The position numbers and the translations under genes were made by a program. From Bacteroidales bacterium (GTDB taxonomy: Bacteria > Bacteroidota > Bacteroidia > Bacteroidales > Muribaculaceae), in the NCBI GenBank assembly GCA_030531495.1, contig JAUNNJ010000002.1, forward strand, positions 1 through 64,000: a stretch of 64,000 bases of DNA. The letters run 5' to 3'. A model generated the notes under the pieces. The model was not told where the DNA came from. It made no database searches and saw nothing but the letters and a program-made list of their open reading frames with translations. Below, piece after piece: positions 16,195 to 25,242 of the stretch; position 1 is the first letter of the stretch; the number at the start of each line of letters is the position of its first letter.

Positions 16195-17643
16195 ATGAGA
16201 AAATTCGTGCTTGCCCTCGTGGCAATGGCCACTTTGCAAATGAGTGGCGCGATAAAAATAGTGGCGTTGAGCGATATTCACGCCATGAGCGAAAAACTAG
16301 TGCCCAACAAAGGTGAAGCCATCGACGCCTATGCCTCTACCGATATGCGTATGATTAAGGAAAGCGCCGAGATTCTTCGCACCGTGGTGCAGCAAATCAT
16401 CAAGCAAAAGCCCGACATAGTGATGATTTCGGGCGACCTTACGAAAGACGGCGAGCGCCTGAGTCACGAGTTCGTGACCAGCCAACTCGAACTGCTGCGC
16501 GCCAAGGACATCAAAGTGCTGGTGATTCCCGGCAACCACGACATCAGCAATGCCAATGCCAAGATTTTCGACGGCAAGAACAAGCGCGATGCCGCCACCA
16601 TCACCCGCAAGGAATTCGAACAACTTTACCAACATTTCGGTTACGGCAACGAAGTGAAGCGCGATACCGCATCGCTCAGTTATGCTGCAGAGCCCGTCAA
16701 GGGTCTTGTGGTGATTGGTATCGACAGCAACCGCGACGAGGAAAACTTGCTGAAGAGCCGTGGCGACTCCGTGAACACCTACCACACCGAAGGACGCATC
16801 AAGGAATCGACCTTGAACTGGATTTCGCTTCGCGCACGTGAAGCGCGCAGCCAAGGCAAGCAAGTGGTGGCGATGATGCACCACCATCTGATAGAGCATT
16901 TCGACTCCGAAGCGCGTATTCTTGAAAAATATGTGGTGGCACAACATGAAGAGGTGCGTAATGCTCTTATTGATGCAGGCGTCCACACCATCCTCACCGG
17001 TCACCTCCACCTCACCGACATCGCGCGCGACTACAACAATGGCGACTCTATCACCGAAGTGGCCACAGGTTCGCTCATCACCTATCCGTTCCATTATCGC
17101 ACCATCACTATCGATGGCAGCAAAATGACGGTGAACACCAATCAAGTGAAGAGCGTGACATCGAACAAGAATCTCCTTGCCGAAGGCAAAAAACATGTGG
17201 AAAACGCGGTGCCAAAACAAATGGAAAGCATGCTCGGCAAGTTGATGGGCAAACTCGACAGCGTGAGCAAAAAGCTCAACGGCATGATGGCCATGTTTGG
17301 CGGTGGAAACATCGACCTCAGCCGCCAGAAGAAAGGCATTATGGAAGTGTGCCACCTGCAATTCGATGATGTGGCAAAAAAGGCGTTTATCGCGCTCTAC
17401 GAAGGAAACGAGGGCAAAAACCCACAATCGAAGGAGGTGGTAGAACAAATGGAAGAAGGCTTGAAGGCCGTGCTCAACACCGCTCTACCAGCCGGCATTG
17501 GCAGCATGGTGCAAGGCTTCCTGATGGAAAATGCCATGCCCCAGTTCGACAACTTGCTCCGCAGCATGATGGAAGACCGCAACCACTGCGGCACACCTCA
17601 AGAAGTGGTGGTCGACGACCTCAAGGTAACCTTTGAAATGTAG
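16195..17643 (+). CDS. Secreted calcineurin-like metallophosphoesterase
   Basis: Two-metal phosphoesterase of 482 residues from the ATG at 16195, which gives a signal peptide (MRKFVLALVAMATLQMSGA). The upstream ATG at 16099 lies before the promoter box. Metal-ligand motifs appear in family order: SDIHA (D-x-H) near residue 27, SGDLTKDGE, PGNHDIS, MHHH and TGHLHLTD. A C-terminal region of about 180 residues is helical and unrelated to the catalytic domain. Candidate substrates are phosphodiesters or nucleotides in the periplasm. The gene stands alone between a leader-like region and a bidirectional terminator. Confidence 0.85.
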   Translation: MRKFVLALVAMATLQMSGAIKIVALSDIHAMSEKLVPNKGEAIDAYASTDMRMIKESAEILRTVVQQIIKQKPDIVMISGDLTKDGERLSHEFVTSQLELLRAKDIKVLVIPGNHDISNANAKIFDGKNKRDAATITRKEFEQLYQHFGYGNEVKRDTASLSYAAEPVKGLVVIGIDSNRDEENLLKSRGDSVNTYHTEGRIKESTLNWISLRAREARSQGKQVVAMMHHHLIEHFDSEARILEKYVVAQHEEVRNALIDAGVHTILTGHLHLTDIARDYNNGDSITEVATGSLITYPFHYRTITIDGSKMTVNTNQVKSVTSNKNLLAEGKKHVENAVPKQMESMLGKLMGKLDSVSKKLNGMMAMFGGGNIDLSRQKKGIMEVCHLQFDDVAKKAFIALYEGNEGKNPQSKEVVEQMEEGLKAVLNTALPAGIGSMVQGFLMENAMPQFDNLLRSMMEDRNHCGTPQEVVVDDLKVTFEM

Positions 17644-17666
17644 TCTCCAATCCTAAATCATATAAC

Positions 17667-17709
17667 ACGCCCCAAAATGCAGCAAACACATGAGCATTTT
17701 GGGGCGTTT
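17667..17709. terminator. Bidirectional terminator
   Basis: CGCCCCAAAATGC pairs with GCATTTTGGGGCG, with T-rich flanks, between the convergent metallophosphoesterase and AraC genes. Confidence 0.85.
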
Positions 17710-17734
17710 GATATCGTGATTATCGACAAGCGAA

Positions 17735-18625
17735 TCAGGCTGTGCGCCATTCACCAGGGGTAACGCCTGAATGGCGCTTAAAGAAACGAGTGAAGTGTTG
17801 CGGATAGGCGAAGCCCAATTCCATAGCCACTTGCGAGATGGAGAGCGTGGGCTTTTCGAGCAATTCCTTTGCACGATCCATCAGTCGGTCGGCAATGATA
17901 TCCTGCGCCTTACTACCGGTTTCCACTTTCACGAGTTCGCCGAAATACGGCGTAGACAGGCAGCACTTTTCTGCGAAATATGCCACCGTCGGAAGCCCCT
18001 TCTGCGACGCCTCGCTCAGGATGAAGTCCTTCAGAAGCATCTCAAACTTCTTCACCACCGAATGGTTGATTTCTTCGCGAGTGATAAACTGTCGGTCGTA
18101 GAAACGCAGACAGTAGTTGAGCAGCAGTTCGATATTCGACACAATGAGTTCTCTCGTATGTTTATCGATAGGGTGCTGCAATTCTTGGGAAATCATCGCC
18201 AGCACACCACGGAACACCTCCACCTCGGCAGTGGAAAGGTGCAAAGCCTCGCTACTCGAATAGTCAAAGAATTCGTAGCGCGACATCTGACGGCCGAGAG
18301 CGGTGCGCTTAAGGAAGTCGGGGTGGAAAATGAGCGCCGTCCAAACAGGAATGGGTACAGCAGGGTTTGGCTCCACATGCACCGTCTGCCCAGGTGCGAA
18401 CGAAGTGACGGTCATCTCGTCGAAGTCGTATGGCGTACGCCCGTAGGAAAGGATGCACCCCTTATTTTCCTTCAAATACAAGGCATACACCCCATAGTGC
18501 ACCAGGCATTCATCGAGCGCTTTAGGCTCCGTGACACGCGCAACCGAAACCAGAGGATGGAGTGTTTCGATGCCGTACATGTCGTTGAATTCCTGTACGC
18601 TATTGATTGTGATTTCTTTCATCAA
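17735..18625 (-). CDS. AraC-family transcriptional regulator
   Basis: Regulator of 296 residues. Residues 1-190 form a cupin-like sensor domain (SYGRTPYDFDEMTVTSFAPGQT). The last 100 form the paired HTH of AraC/XylS proteins, with the second helix-turn-helix signature LSISQVAMELGFAYPQHFTRFFKRHSGVTPGEWR. It is the last gene of a three-gene minus-strand unit, starting three bases after the cyclophilin-like gene stops, so it likely controls its own operon. The inducer is unknown. Confidence 0.9.
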   Translation of the reverse strand: MMKEITINSVQEFNDMYGIETLHPLVSVARVTEPKALDECLVHYGVYALYLKENKGCILSYGRTPYDFDEMTVTSFAPGQTVHVEPNPAVPIPVWTALIFHPDFLKRTALGRQMSRYEFFDYSSSEALHLSTAEVEVFRGVLAMISQELQHPIDKHTRELIVSNIELLLNYCLRFYDRQFITREEINHSVVKKFEMLLKDFILSEASQKGLPTVAYFAEKCCLSTPYFGELVKVETGSKAQDIIADRLMDRAKELLEKPTLSISQVAMELGFAYPQHFTRFFKRHSGVTPGEWRTA

Positions 18626-18628
18626 AAT

Positions 18629-19165
18629 TTATTTTATTACTTTTTTGCCGTTTTTTATAAAGATGCCACTTTCGGGTTCCTCCCTCAAGCGCTGCCCAGA
18701 GAGAGAATAGATGCCCGAGTGGTGCCTCTCTGCATTGATATCGGTCACGCCTGTCGGGTCGTCGAGTTCGAAAGAGACAGTGGCATCACCGTTGCCACAC
18801 GCCTGCGCCAAGCCTTCGACTGAAAGTAGACGCCCCACGCGAGTGTAGCTGAATCCTCCCGCCTCGCCATAAAACAACACCAAGCAATTTGAGCCATATA
18901 GCAGAAGGTCGCCAGCATTGACCACACCAAAATACTGCGATTCAGTGGGCAGCTGCACGCCATAGGCATACTTCTCGTTGCCATTGAGTTCGCTCATCGT
19001 GAGTGTGAGGGGCAATTTCTGTACAAAGGCATTGCCTGTGGCTGTATTTTCAACAGAGGCAACAAACTGATGCCCGTTAACTGTGACTTTCACTTGTGTT
19101 TGTGCCATCGCAAAAATAGCAAAAAAAACTGTAGCCGACAATAAAAATATTCTCTTCATGCCCAA
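18629..19165 (-). CDS. Secreted cyclophilin-like protein
   Basis: Exported protein of 178 residues with a signal peptide ending in AMAQ. The central domain (KLPLTLTMSELNGNEKYAY, VNAGDLLLYGSNCLVLFY, SYTRVGRL) matches the cyclophilin-like beta-barrel family (PF18050 type) common in bacteria, which usually lacks proline isomerase residues. The end (GIYSLSGQRLREEPESGIFIKNGKKVI) is the short C-terminal tag seen on many secreted Bacteroidota proteins. It lies between the hydrolase and AraC genes with 5- and 3-base gaps, so all three are co-transcribed. Confidence 0.75.
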   Translation of the reverse strand: MGMKRIFLLSATVFFAIFAMAQTQVKVTVNGHQFVASVENTATGNAFVQKLPLTLTMSELNGNEKYAYGVQLPTESQYFGVVNAGDLLLYGSNCLVLFYGEAGGFSYTRVGRLLSVEGLAQACGNGDATVSFELDDPTGVTDINAERHHSGIYSLSGQRLREEPESGIFIKNGKKVIK

Positions 19166-19170
19166 CTTGA

Positions 19171-20280
19171 TTACTTGAGATTAATTTCAAAGAAATCGGC
19201 AAGTTTTTCCCAAGGTATAAAATGCTTGTCGCCGCCATCGTAGAGGTCGCAGTGAGTGGCTCCAGGAACGATGAGCAATTCCTTGTTGTCTGGCACAGGA
19301 TTGCCATTCATCATATTCTTGAAAGCATCTTCACCGAAGTAGCGAGAATGTGCCTCCTCGCCATGCATCACCAAAACAGCCGAGCGAATCTCGTTGGTGT
19401 AGTGAAGGAAACGCGCATTTAAATACGCCATTTGACCTGTAGCATTCCAACCGTCGTTGCTGTTGCCCGAGCGAGCGTGATAGCCACGAGGTGTCTTATA
19501 GTAGGCATGATAATCTTTCACAAACTTAGGTGCGCCTTCTGGCAGAGGGTCGACCACGCCACCCGCACGCTTATAAGCGCCTTCGGCATTGTCATCAGTT
19601 GCCTGCCCCATAGCGAGCACACGCTTGTATTCGGCGATGCGTTGCTTGCTCACCTCCTCGTGCATGGCATGGCGCACTTCTTCGCTGTTGCCACTGTCGT
19701 AGTAGCCATTGCCAGCCACGCGAGTCATATCATACATTGTGATGGCAGCAGTGGCCTTGATACGGGTGTCGATGGCTGCTGCATTCAATGCGATGCCTCC
19801 CCAGCCGCAAATGCCGATGATGCCAATCTTGTCGGTATCAACATCAGAGCGAGTAGCCAGATAGTCGACTGCCGCCATAAAGTCTTCTGTGTTGATGTCG
19901 GGCGAAGCCACACGACGAGGTTGACCGCCACTTTCGCCTGTGAACGAAGGGTCGAAAGCTATGGTAAGAAAGCCTTTCTCCGCCATAGTTTGTGCATAGA
20001 GGCCGCTCGACTGCTCCTTCACTGCACCAAACGGGCCGCTCACAGCGAGAGCCGCAAATGGGCCATCCACGCCTTTAGGCTTGTAGAGGTCGGCCACCAG
20101 TGTGATGCCGTACATATTCACGAAAGTAACCTTTTCGTGATCCACTTTGGTGCTTTGAGCAAACACCTTGTCCCATTCTTGGGTAATCTTCAATTCTTCT
20201 GCTTTCATATTCATTTGAGGGTTCTGTGCCATAGCCGTCATTGCAATCAGGCTCGCCAGCGCTATTAATGTTTGTTTCAT
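19171..20280 (-). CDS. Secreted alpha/beta hydrolase, dienelactone-hydrolase-like
   Basis: Exported hydrolase of 369 residues with signal peptide MKQTLIALASLIAMTAMA. The fold is alpha/beta hydrolase. The nucleophile elbow is probably GICGWG in KIGIIGICGWGGIALNA, with Cys in the usual Ser position as in dienelactone hydrolases. VMHGEEAHSRYF and PGATHCDLYDGGD fit the acid and histidine. An insert at about residues 190-260 may shape the active site. It is the first gene of the operon with the cyclophilin-like protein and AraC regulator. A TACCTTTG box lies 25 bases upstream. The substrate is unknown. Confidence 0.8.
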   Translation of the reverse strand: MKQTLIALASLIAMTAMAQNPQMNMKAEELKITQEWDKVFAQSTKVDHEKVTFVNMYGITLVADLYKPKGVDGPFAALAVSGPFGAVKEQSSGLYAQTMAEKGFLTIAFDPSFTGESGGQPRRVASPDINTEDFMAAVDYLATRSDVDTDKIGIIGICGWGGIALNAAAIDTRIKATAAITMYDMTRVAGNGYYDSGNSEEVRHAMHEEVSKQRIAEYKRVLAMGQATDDNAEGAYKRAGGVVDPLPEGAPKFVKDYHAYYKTPRGYHARSGNSNDGWNATGQMAYLNARFLHYTNEIRSAVLVMHGEEAHSRYFGEDAFKNMMNGNPVPDNKELLIVPGATHCDLYDGGDKHFIPWEKLADFFEINLK

Positions 20281-20304
20281 TATTGATGATAAAATAATTC
20301 ATTG

Positions 20305-20312
20305 CAAAGGTA
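20305..20312 (-). promoter_or_regulatory. -7 box of hydrolase/AraC operon
   Basis: Minus-strand TACCTTTG, 25 bases before the hydrolase start codon. Any AraC operator should lie just upstream. Confidence 0.55.
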
Positions 20313-20394
20313 AGCAAACCTATCACGCAAGGCACTACCCCATTTTCGGTAAGAGCAACCATTTTTTCGGCATCTCATCACGAATAGATGCAGC

Positions 20395-20442
20395 AAAAAG
20401 CGACAAGGCAAGCCTCATGATGAAAGCCTGCCCTGTCGCATC
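20395..20442 (-). terminator. Terminator of the meaB/NUDIX operon
   Basis: Minus-strand GCGACAGGGCAGGC pairs with GCTTGCCTTGTCGC with two bulges, followed by TTTTTGCTGC, just after the NUDIX stop codon. Confidence 0.8.
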
Positions 20443-20463
20443 TGATTATAATCAGAATTATTT

Positions 20464-20904
20464 TTATACGGGGGTGATGAGCTCTTGCACGTCGCGGAGC
20501 ATTTCGGCGTGGTCGAATGCCAGTGACGGGAGTGCTTTCACAGGAAACCACTGCGCCTTGGCGGCATCGTCGCCGGCAGCCACCTCGGGGCGCTTATCAA
20601 AGTAAGCCACATAGGCAATGGAGATGACGCGTTCGCGTGGGTCGCGGTCGGGGCGTGTGTAGGCGCCGAGTTGCATCATCTGCCCTACGGCGATGCCCGT
20701 CTCTTCACGAAGTTCACGGCGCGCTGCAGCAGCAGCGTCTTCGTTGATTTCCATAAATCCTCCAGGAAACGCCCAGTGTCCCTTGAAGGGTTCGTTCTTG
20801 CGCTCCACCAGCAGCACATTCATTTCACCGCCCTCTGGCGAGAGCACGATGCAGTCGACTGTTACGGCTGGATGTGGATGAGTATAGCAATATTTTTCTT
20901 CCAT
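20464..20904 (-). CDS. NUDIX hydrolase
   Basis: Single-domain NUDIX pyrophosphatase of 146 residues. The NUDIX box is GGFMEINEDAAAAARRELREETGI. The N-terminus (YTHPHPAVTVDCIVL) and the GRDPRERVIS-like segment closely resemble the NUDIX half of the NrtR-like protein at 55456-56235, so the two are paralogues. This one lacks a winged-helix domain and is likely an enzyme, perhaps ADP-ribose pyrophosphatase. It is the last gene of a five-gene operon, 8 bases after the lipoprotein gene. Confidence 0.85.
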   Translation of the reverse strand: MEEKYCYTHPHPAVTVDCIVLSPEGGEMNVLLVERKNEPFKGHWAFPGGFMEINEDAAAAARRELREETGIAVGQMMQLGAYTRPDRDPRERVISIAYVAYFDKRPEVAAGDDAAKAQWFPVKALPSLAFDHAEMLRDVQELITPV

Positions 20905-20912
20905 AAATGATG

Positions 20913-21380
20913 TTATTTTTCGTTCCAGTAAATTTCAAAAGCGGAATTGTTGACCGGACGGTCGAGCACTACAGCCACATAAGGGCTAACAGAATACGAC
21001 ATCTTTCCGCCCTTATCCACCTTATAGTTGAAGATGATGGCATTACCGTTCTGAAGCACACTCAGCGGATACATCTGAGTGTTGGTATCGGTCACTGGGC
21101 TCACCACTGCCAACACAAATTGGCGACCAAAGTTGATTGGTGTAGGGCGTCCGTTAGCGCCCATCACTGCAGCATCGCCAAAAATTGCGCGGAATTCGCC
21201 CTCTGTGTTAATCACCTTGCGAACGAGTTTCTTGGGTGTGAAATTGTTTTTTACATAATAATTATGCACTTCGGTGAAAGTGATAGGCATAGCACCTTTT
21301 TCCACCTCTCGAGTGATGGAGCAACTGCCCATCACAGCCACCACAAGGGCGAGAACGAAAATGCGAATGAGTTTTTTCAT
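20913..21380 (-). CDS. Lipoprotein of unknown function
   Basis: Protein of 155 residues with a lipoprotein signal (LVVAVMGSCSITREVEKG). The mature part is mostly beta-strand in character (FVLAVVSPVTDTNTQMYPLSV, YSVSPYVAVVLDRPVNN) and contains no recognisable catalytic motif. It lies between meaB and the NUDIX gene in a tight operon with gaps of 12 and 8 bases. The family is not recognised. Confidence 0.65.
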   Translation of the reverse strand: MKKLIRIFVLALVVAVMGSCSITREVEKGAMPITFTEVHNYYVKNNFTPKKLVRKVINTEGEFRAIFGDAAVMGANGRPTPINFGRQFVLAVVSPVTDTNTQMYPLSVLQNGNAIIFNYKVDKGGKMSYSVSPYVAVVLDRPVNNSAFEIYWNEK

Positions 21381-21392
21381 TGTTGTAGAATT

Positions 21393-22532
21393 TTATTTTT
21401 TGGTTAAAGAATCGAAGTAATATTTGAGCACATCCGCTGCCGCGATAAACGACGACTGCTTGCTGTCGAGCACCATTTCTTGCTTGATGTTGAGCAAGCG
21501 TTCAATTTCGGGATTGCTGTAGAAATGGCTCTTCAGATGCTCGTTGATGGTTTCATACATCCAGTATTTCTCCTGCTGACGACGCTTTTCCTCGAAATAG
21601 CCGCTTTTGCGCACAGTGTCGAAGTAAGCATCAATCATATCCCACACCTTGTCGATGTTGTAGCCATAGTAGCCCGAATAGGTGGTCACCTCTGGTGTCA
21701 CGCCACTTGGTGGCACAGGGAAAAGATGGAGTGCATTGCGGAATTGGTTGGCAGCCAAGTTGGCACGGTCCACATTGTCGCCATCGCATTTGTTGATGCA
21801 GATGCCGTCGGCCATTTCCATAATACCGCGCTTGATGCCCTGGAGTTCGTCGCCAGTGCCTGCAAGCTGGATGAGCAAGAAGAAGTCGACCATAGAGTGC
21901 ACAGCCGTTTCGCTTTGGCCCACACCCACAGTTTCTACAAAGATATTGTTGTAGCCGGCAGCTTCGCAGAGCACAATGGTTTCGCGAGTCTTGCGCGCCA
22001 CACCTCCGAGCGAACCTGCAGAGGGTGAAGGGCGAATGAAAGCCTTAGGATGTACAGAAAGTTTCTCCATACGTGTCTTGTCGCCAAGAATTGACCCCTT
22101 GGAGCGCTCACTACTTGGGTCGATGGCGAGCACTGCCAACTTGTTGGCCGGGTCTTTTTCAAGCACGTGAAGACCAAACACATCGATTGATGTACTCTTT
22201 CCGGCGCCAGGCACACCCGTAATGCCGATGCGCTTGCTGTCGCCAGTGTAAGGCAAGCATTTTTCAATCACTTCTTGCGCTATCACTTGATGATCAGGAA
22301 TGAGGCTTTCCACCAAAGTCACCGCCTGTCCAAGCACCGAAAGATTGCCCTTGCGGATGCCTTCCACATAGTCGTTGACCGAAAGTTGTGGGCGCTTTTT
22401 GCGCTTTTTCATATAAGGGTTGACCATCGGAGGCATTTCAATGCCTGCATTCACCTGCAAACCGGTGTATTGCTCTTCGTTTTCTGGATGTTCGATGAGT
22501 GGATGCTCATCGCTATGTTGAATGTTGCTCAT
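21393..22532 (-). CDS. meaB: Methylmalonyl-CoA mutase GTPase chaperone MeaB
   Basis: G3E-family P-loop GTPase, 379 residues from the ATG at 22530-22532. It gates loading of adenosylcobalamin into methylmalonyl-CoA mutase and protects the mutase in the succinate-propionate pathway. Motifs: Walker A GVPGAGKSTSID, AIDPSSERSKGSILGDKTRM, ETVGVGQSE and NKCDGDN. The mutase subunits are not in this window. It lies third in the DUF1573 operon. The family is also called ArgK. Confidence 0.93.
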   Translation of the reverse strand: MSNIQHSDEHPLIEHPENEEQYTGLQVNAGIEMPPMVNPYMKKRKKRPQLSVNDYVEGIRKGNLSVLGQAVTLVESLIPDHQVIAQEVIEKCLPYTGDSKRIGITGVPGAGKSTSIDVFGLHVLEKDPANKLAVLAIDPSSERSKGSILGDKTRMEKLSVHPKAFIRPSPSAGSLGGVARKTRETIVLCEAAGYNNIFVETVGVGQSETAVHSMVDFFLLIQLAGTGDELQGIKRGIMEMADGICINKCDGDNVDRANLAANQFRNALHLFPVPPSGVTPEVTTYSGYYGYNIDKVWDMIDAYFDTVRKSGYFEEKRRQQEKYWMYETINEHLKSHFYSNPEIERLLNIKQEMVLDSKQSSFIAAADVLKYYFDSLTKK

Positions 22533-22557
22533 ATCTTTATATAATTTTTTAGTTGCT

Positions 22558-23652
22558 TTAATAAACAATGCCCACCACACGCACCATGGTCTGTGGAGTG
22601 TAGGGGTCGTTGCTGATAATCGTTAGGCGCGAATTCACCACACTGTCGTGGCGTGCAGGAGCGTCGAGCGTCACAGTCACGGTGGCACTTTGGCCTTTTT
22701 TCAATTCATAGCGGTCGGCTGTGGCAGTAATGCCCTCCCCTGCTGGCACAAACAGTCGGCGCAAGCGAAGCACATCTTTGCCACGGTTGGTGATGGTGAA
22801 TGTGCGCTCCACGGGGTCGTTAGGAGCCAATCGGTCGAAATCCACCTTATCGGTCGACACCTCAACCACAGGCGCATTGCGGCGTTGCTTTTCGGTGAGG
22901 CGCGAAAAATCTTCCTTCACCTGCAGCATCACATCGAATTTGCCTTTGTGAAGCGGTTCTTTGGCATGGATGGGATGCGCTTGAAGCATCACGGAATCGG
23001 TGTTGAATCCCCAATGAGGGGCATTCGCTGTGGAGCAATACACCGACACGATAAACAGGCCGCCGGGCGCCACCGTGTCGGGGAGCACATTGCATGAGAT
23101 GTATTTCGAATCAATCTTGGCACTCACGAGCATGGTGTCGCTCGAGGTGTTGTAGCCACTGATGTAGGCAGAGCGCGAACTTCCTTTGAGAATTTCGCCA
23201 AGAGGCATATTGGCAGAGTTGAGACGTATGGGGCCAAAGCCGAACGGATAGTGCTCTGCCACCGATGCAGGCGAACCTATCACATTGCCCTTCACCGTGA
23301 GGGTGCTCTTGCGAGGCTTGCCGTTGGTGTAGACAAACACCTTCTTCTCGAAGGGCCCGGGGATGTTGCGCGCGCTGTAGGTCACGGTCACGCACCCCGT
23401 GTCGCCGGGCTGCATCACATCGGTGGTGTATTCGGCTACAGTGCAACCACAATTCGACTGCACACGCGTAATCACCAGCGCCGAGTCGCCAGTGTTCACC
23501 ACCTTCATCACCGTGGTCACCGTCTGCAGTTCGTCGCGAAAAGTGCCGAAATCGTGGGTCGTTTCAAGCCAAGTAGGCACCCCTTGTGCCATAGCCAGAA
23601 TAGCCACGATGCACATCAACGCACTTGCTATGTGTCGCTTGATTGCCATCAT
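22558..23652 (-). CDS. DUF1573 protein, long form
   Basis: Exported protein of 364 residues with signal peptide ending MAQG. Two DUF1573-type Ig-like modules of the ASPM-SPD-2-Hydin kind are visible: the first with THDFGTFRDELQTVTTVMKVVNTGDSALVI and SNCGCTVAEY, the second around VEVSTDKVDFDRLAPNDPVERTFTITNRG. These are beta-sandwich envelope proteins of unknown role, abundant in Bacteroidota. The start overlaps the stop of the shorter DUF1573 gene by four bases, so translation is probably coupled. Confidence 0.82.
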   Translation of the reverse strand: MMAIKRHIASALMCIVAILAMAQGVPTWLETTHDFGTFRDELQTVTTVMKVVNTGDSALVITRVQSNCGCTVAEYTTDVMQPGDTGCVTVTYSARNIPGPFEKKVFVYTNGKPRKSTLTVKGNVIGSPASVAEHYPFGFGPIRLNSANMPLGEILKGSSRSAYISGYNTSSDTMLVSAKIDSKYISCNVLPDTVAPGGLFIVSVYCSTANAPHWGFNTDSVMLQAHPIHAKEPLHKGKFDVMLQVKEDFSRLTEKQRRNAPVVEVSTDKVDFDRLAPNDPVERTFTITNRGKDVLRLRRLFVPAGEGITATADRYELKKGQSATVTVTLDAPARHDSVVNSRLTIISNDPYTPQTMVRVVGIVY

Positions 23653-24026
23653 TTTTTAGGAATGATAGTGCCACGAATAGTGAGCGTTGTGCGGCCTTCA
23701 TCACCACTGGTCTTCACCTTGATAGGTTTCATGAAAGCGCCCGAACGGCCTGCTGGGTTGAACGACACCTTGATTTTCGCAGTCTTCCCAGGCTTGATTG
23801 GCTTGGTAGGAAATTCGGGACGAGTGCAGCCGCACGAAGTGACCACCTGCATGATTACCAGCGGTTTATCGCCAGTGTTAGTCAGTTCAAAAGTGTAATT
23901 CACAGAGCCGTTAGCCTCCTTGATGTAGCCAAAGTCGTGCTCCTTTTCCTTGTAAGTGGCATGGCCTTCTGCGTATGCTGCACAGCACACGATTGAAGCC
24001 ATCAACATCATAATTATCTTTTTCAT
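23649..24026 (-). CDS. DUF1573 protein, short form
   Basis: Exported single-domain protein of 125 residues from the ATG at 24024-24026 (signal MKKIIMMLMASIVCCAAYAEG). The domain has the DUF1573 hallmark EHDFGYIKE, a strand FELTNTGDKPLVIMQV and SCGCTRPEFP. It is the first gene of a five-gene operon (DUF1573, DUF1573, meaB, lipoprotein, NUDIX). Its promoter box lies within a 25-bp sequence that is repeated beyond the neighbouring nuclease gene. Confidence 0.85.
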   Translation of the reverse strand: MKKIIMMLMASIVCCAAYAEGHATYKEKEHDFGYIKEANGSVNYTFELTNTGDKPLVIMQVVTSCGCTRPEFPTKPIKPGKTAKIKVSFNPAGRSGAFMKPIKVKTSGDEGRTTLTIRGTIIPKK

Positions 24027-24053
24027 AGCGCTAATTATCATTGAAATTCACGA

Positions 24054-24078
24054 CAAAAGTACAAAAATTAATGGTAAC
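24054..24078. repeat. 25-bp direct repeat, proximal copy, with promoter
   Basis: Identical over 25 bases to 25340-25364 (begins CAAAAGTACAAAAATTAATG, ends GTAAC). On the minus strand it carries TACTTTTG, a -7 box 28 bases before the DUF1573 operon start. Together the two copies bracket the YhcG nuclease gene. Confidence 0.85.
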
Positions 24079-24120
24079 TTATTGCCCTGAATCAATTGAA
24101 TAAGGTTATTTAATTATTTT

Positions 24121-25242
24121 TTATGGTTTTAGTGATTCGCCTTTTGACAATTCAGCCTCAATGTCCTCAATACTTGGCAGAGTGCTCTTGTAATTAGAAG
24201 GCAAAACATTTACTCCCTCAAACTCTGATATGCCTATAGGTTGATTATACCCTTCAAGAGAATATTGAGCGAAAACATTGTCCTTCGACTTACAGATAAG
24301 CAGCCCTATTGTTGGACTATCCCTTTCGCTTTTAAGTGTATGGTTTACAAACGACATATAAGCAGATAGCTGCCCCAAATAAGATGGCTCAAACTCTGTG
24401 ACTTTAACTTCTATCACCACATAACTATGAATCCTTGTGTTATAAAACAACAAGTCGAGAAATTGCTCTTTACTACTTACTTGCAATCGGAACTCCTTAC
24501 CTAAGAAAGCAAAGCCATTCCCCAGCTCCATAAGAAAACGGACAATGTTGTCGATGAGCGCCTGCTTCAATTCTTTTTCTTTGAATCCCTCCGTCACACA
24601 TAGGAAATCAAAATTGTAAGGATCATGCAATAATTCTTTTGCCAACTCGCTTTGAGGTGCGGGTAGTGTGCGGGAGAAATTTGTTACAACCTTTTGTGAG
24701 CGCTCGTAAAGATTCGAGTCCAAATGATTGAGCAACACACTTCGGCTCCAATTACCCTCCACGGCTTTGGCCACAAAGAAAAGACCTTTCTGAGAATCGC
24801 CCTTAATCTTATCCAAAATGAATTTATGATGCGTCCAAGGGATAGAAAAAAGGAGTTCTGCCTTGTCGTTAAAATTTACCCCATACTGGGGCAATAATTC
24901 TTCGGAAAGTTCGCCCTCAAATTTTACCCCAGTTTGGGGTAAATTTACAACATCTTGATTATAAGTATTATAGAACCTTTTAACATAGTATAGATTCGAT
25001 ACAGAAAGACCATTCACCTCTGGCATCGCATCTTTAAGGTCTTGACTGAGCATTTGCATGACATTATCGCCCCATCTCTGCTCTATATTCATATTCACCA
25101 TATCATGCCCAAGGCTCCAATAGAACAAGAGAACTTCACGATTCACCTTAGTAGCCGCTTTAATTTGTGCACTCCGGTAACGTTGCTTTAATTCCGCCAC
25201 CCAATTGGCATACTCTTCATCTGTTGCTATCAGTTTGCTCAT
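24121..25242 (-). CDS. YhcG-family PD-(D/E)XK nuclease
   Basis: Protein of 373 residues of the YhcG/DUF1016 family. The N-terminal helical DUF1016_N domain contains LLFYWSLGHDMV and LYYVKRFYNTY. The C-terminal nuclease domain contains FAFLGKEFRLQ, FLDLLFYNTRIHSYVVIEVKVTEFEPS (the D...ExK core) and LGQLSAYMSFV. Family members occur on mobile elements and in defence-type neighbourhoods, but their role is not settled. The gene is AT-rich compared with its neighbours and is bounded by identical 25-bp direct repeats, one bearing a promoter for this gene, so it looks like an acquired cassette. Confidence 0.88.
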   Translation of the reverse strand: MSKLIATDEEYANWVAELKQRYRSAQIKAATKVNREVLLFYWSLGHDMVNMNIEQRWGDNVMQMLSQDLKDAMPEVNGLSVSNLYYVKRFYNTYNQDVVNLPQTGVKFEGELSEELLPQYGVNFNDKAELLFSIPWTHHKFILDKIKGDSQKGLFFVAKAVEGNWSRSVLLNHLDSNLYERSQKVVTNFSRTLPAPQSELAKELLHDPYNFDFLCVTEGFKEKELKQALIDNIVRFLMELGNGFAFLGKEFRLQVSSKEQFLDLLFYNTRIHSYVVIEVKVTEFEPSYLGQLSAYMSFVNHTLKSERDSPTIGLLICKSKDNVFAQYSLEGYNQPIGISEFEGVNVLPSNYKSTLPSIEDIEAELSKGESLKP

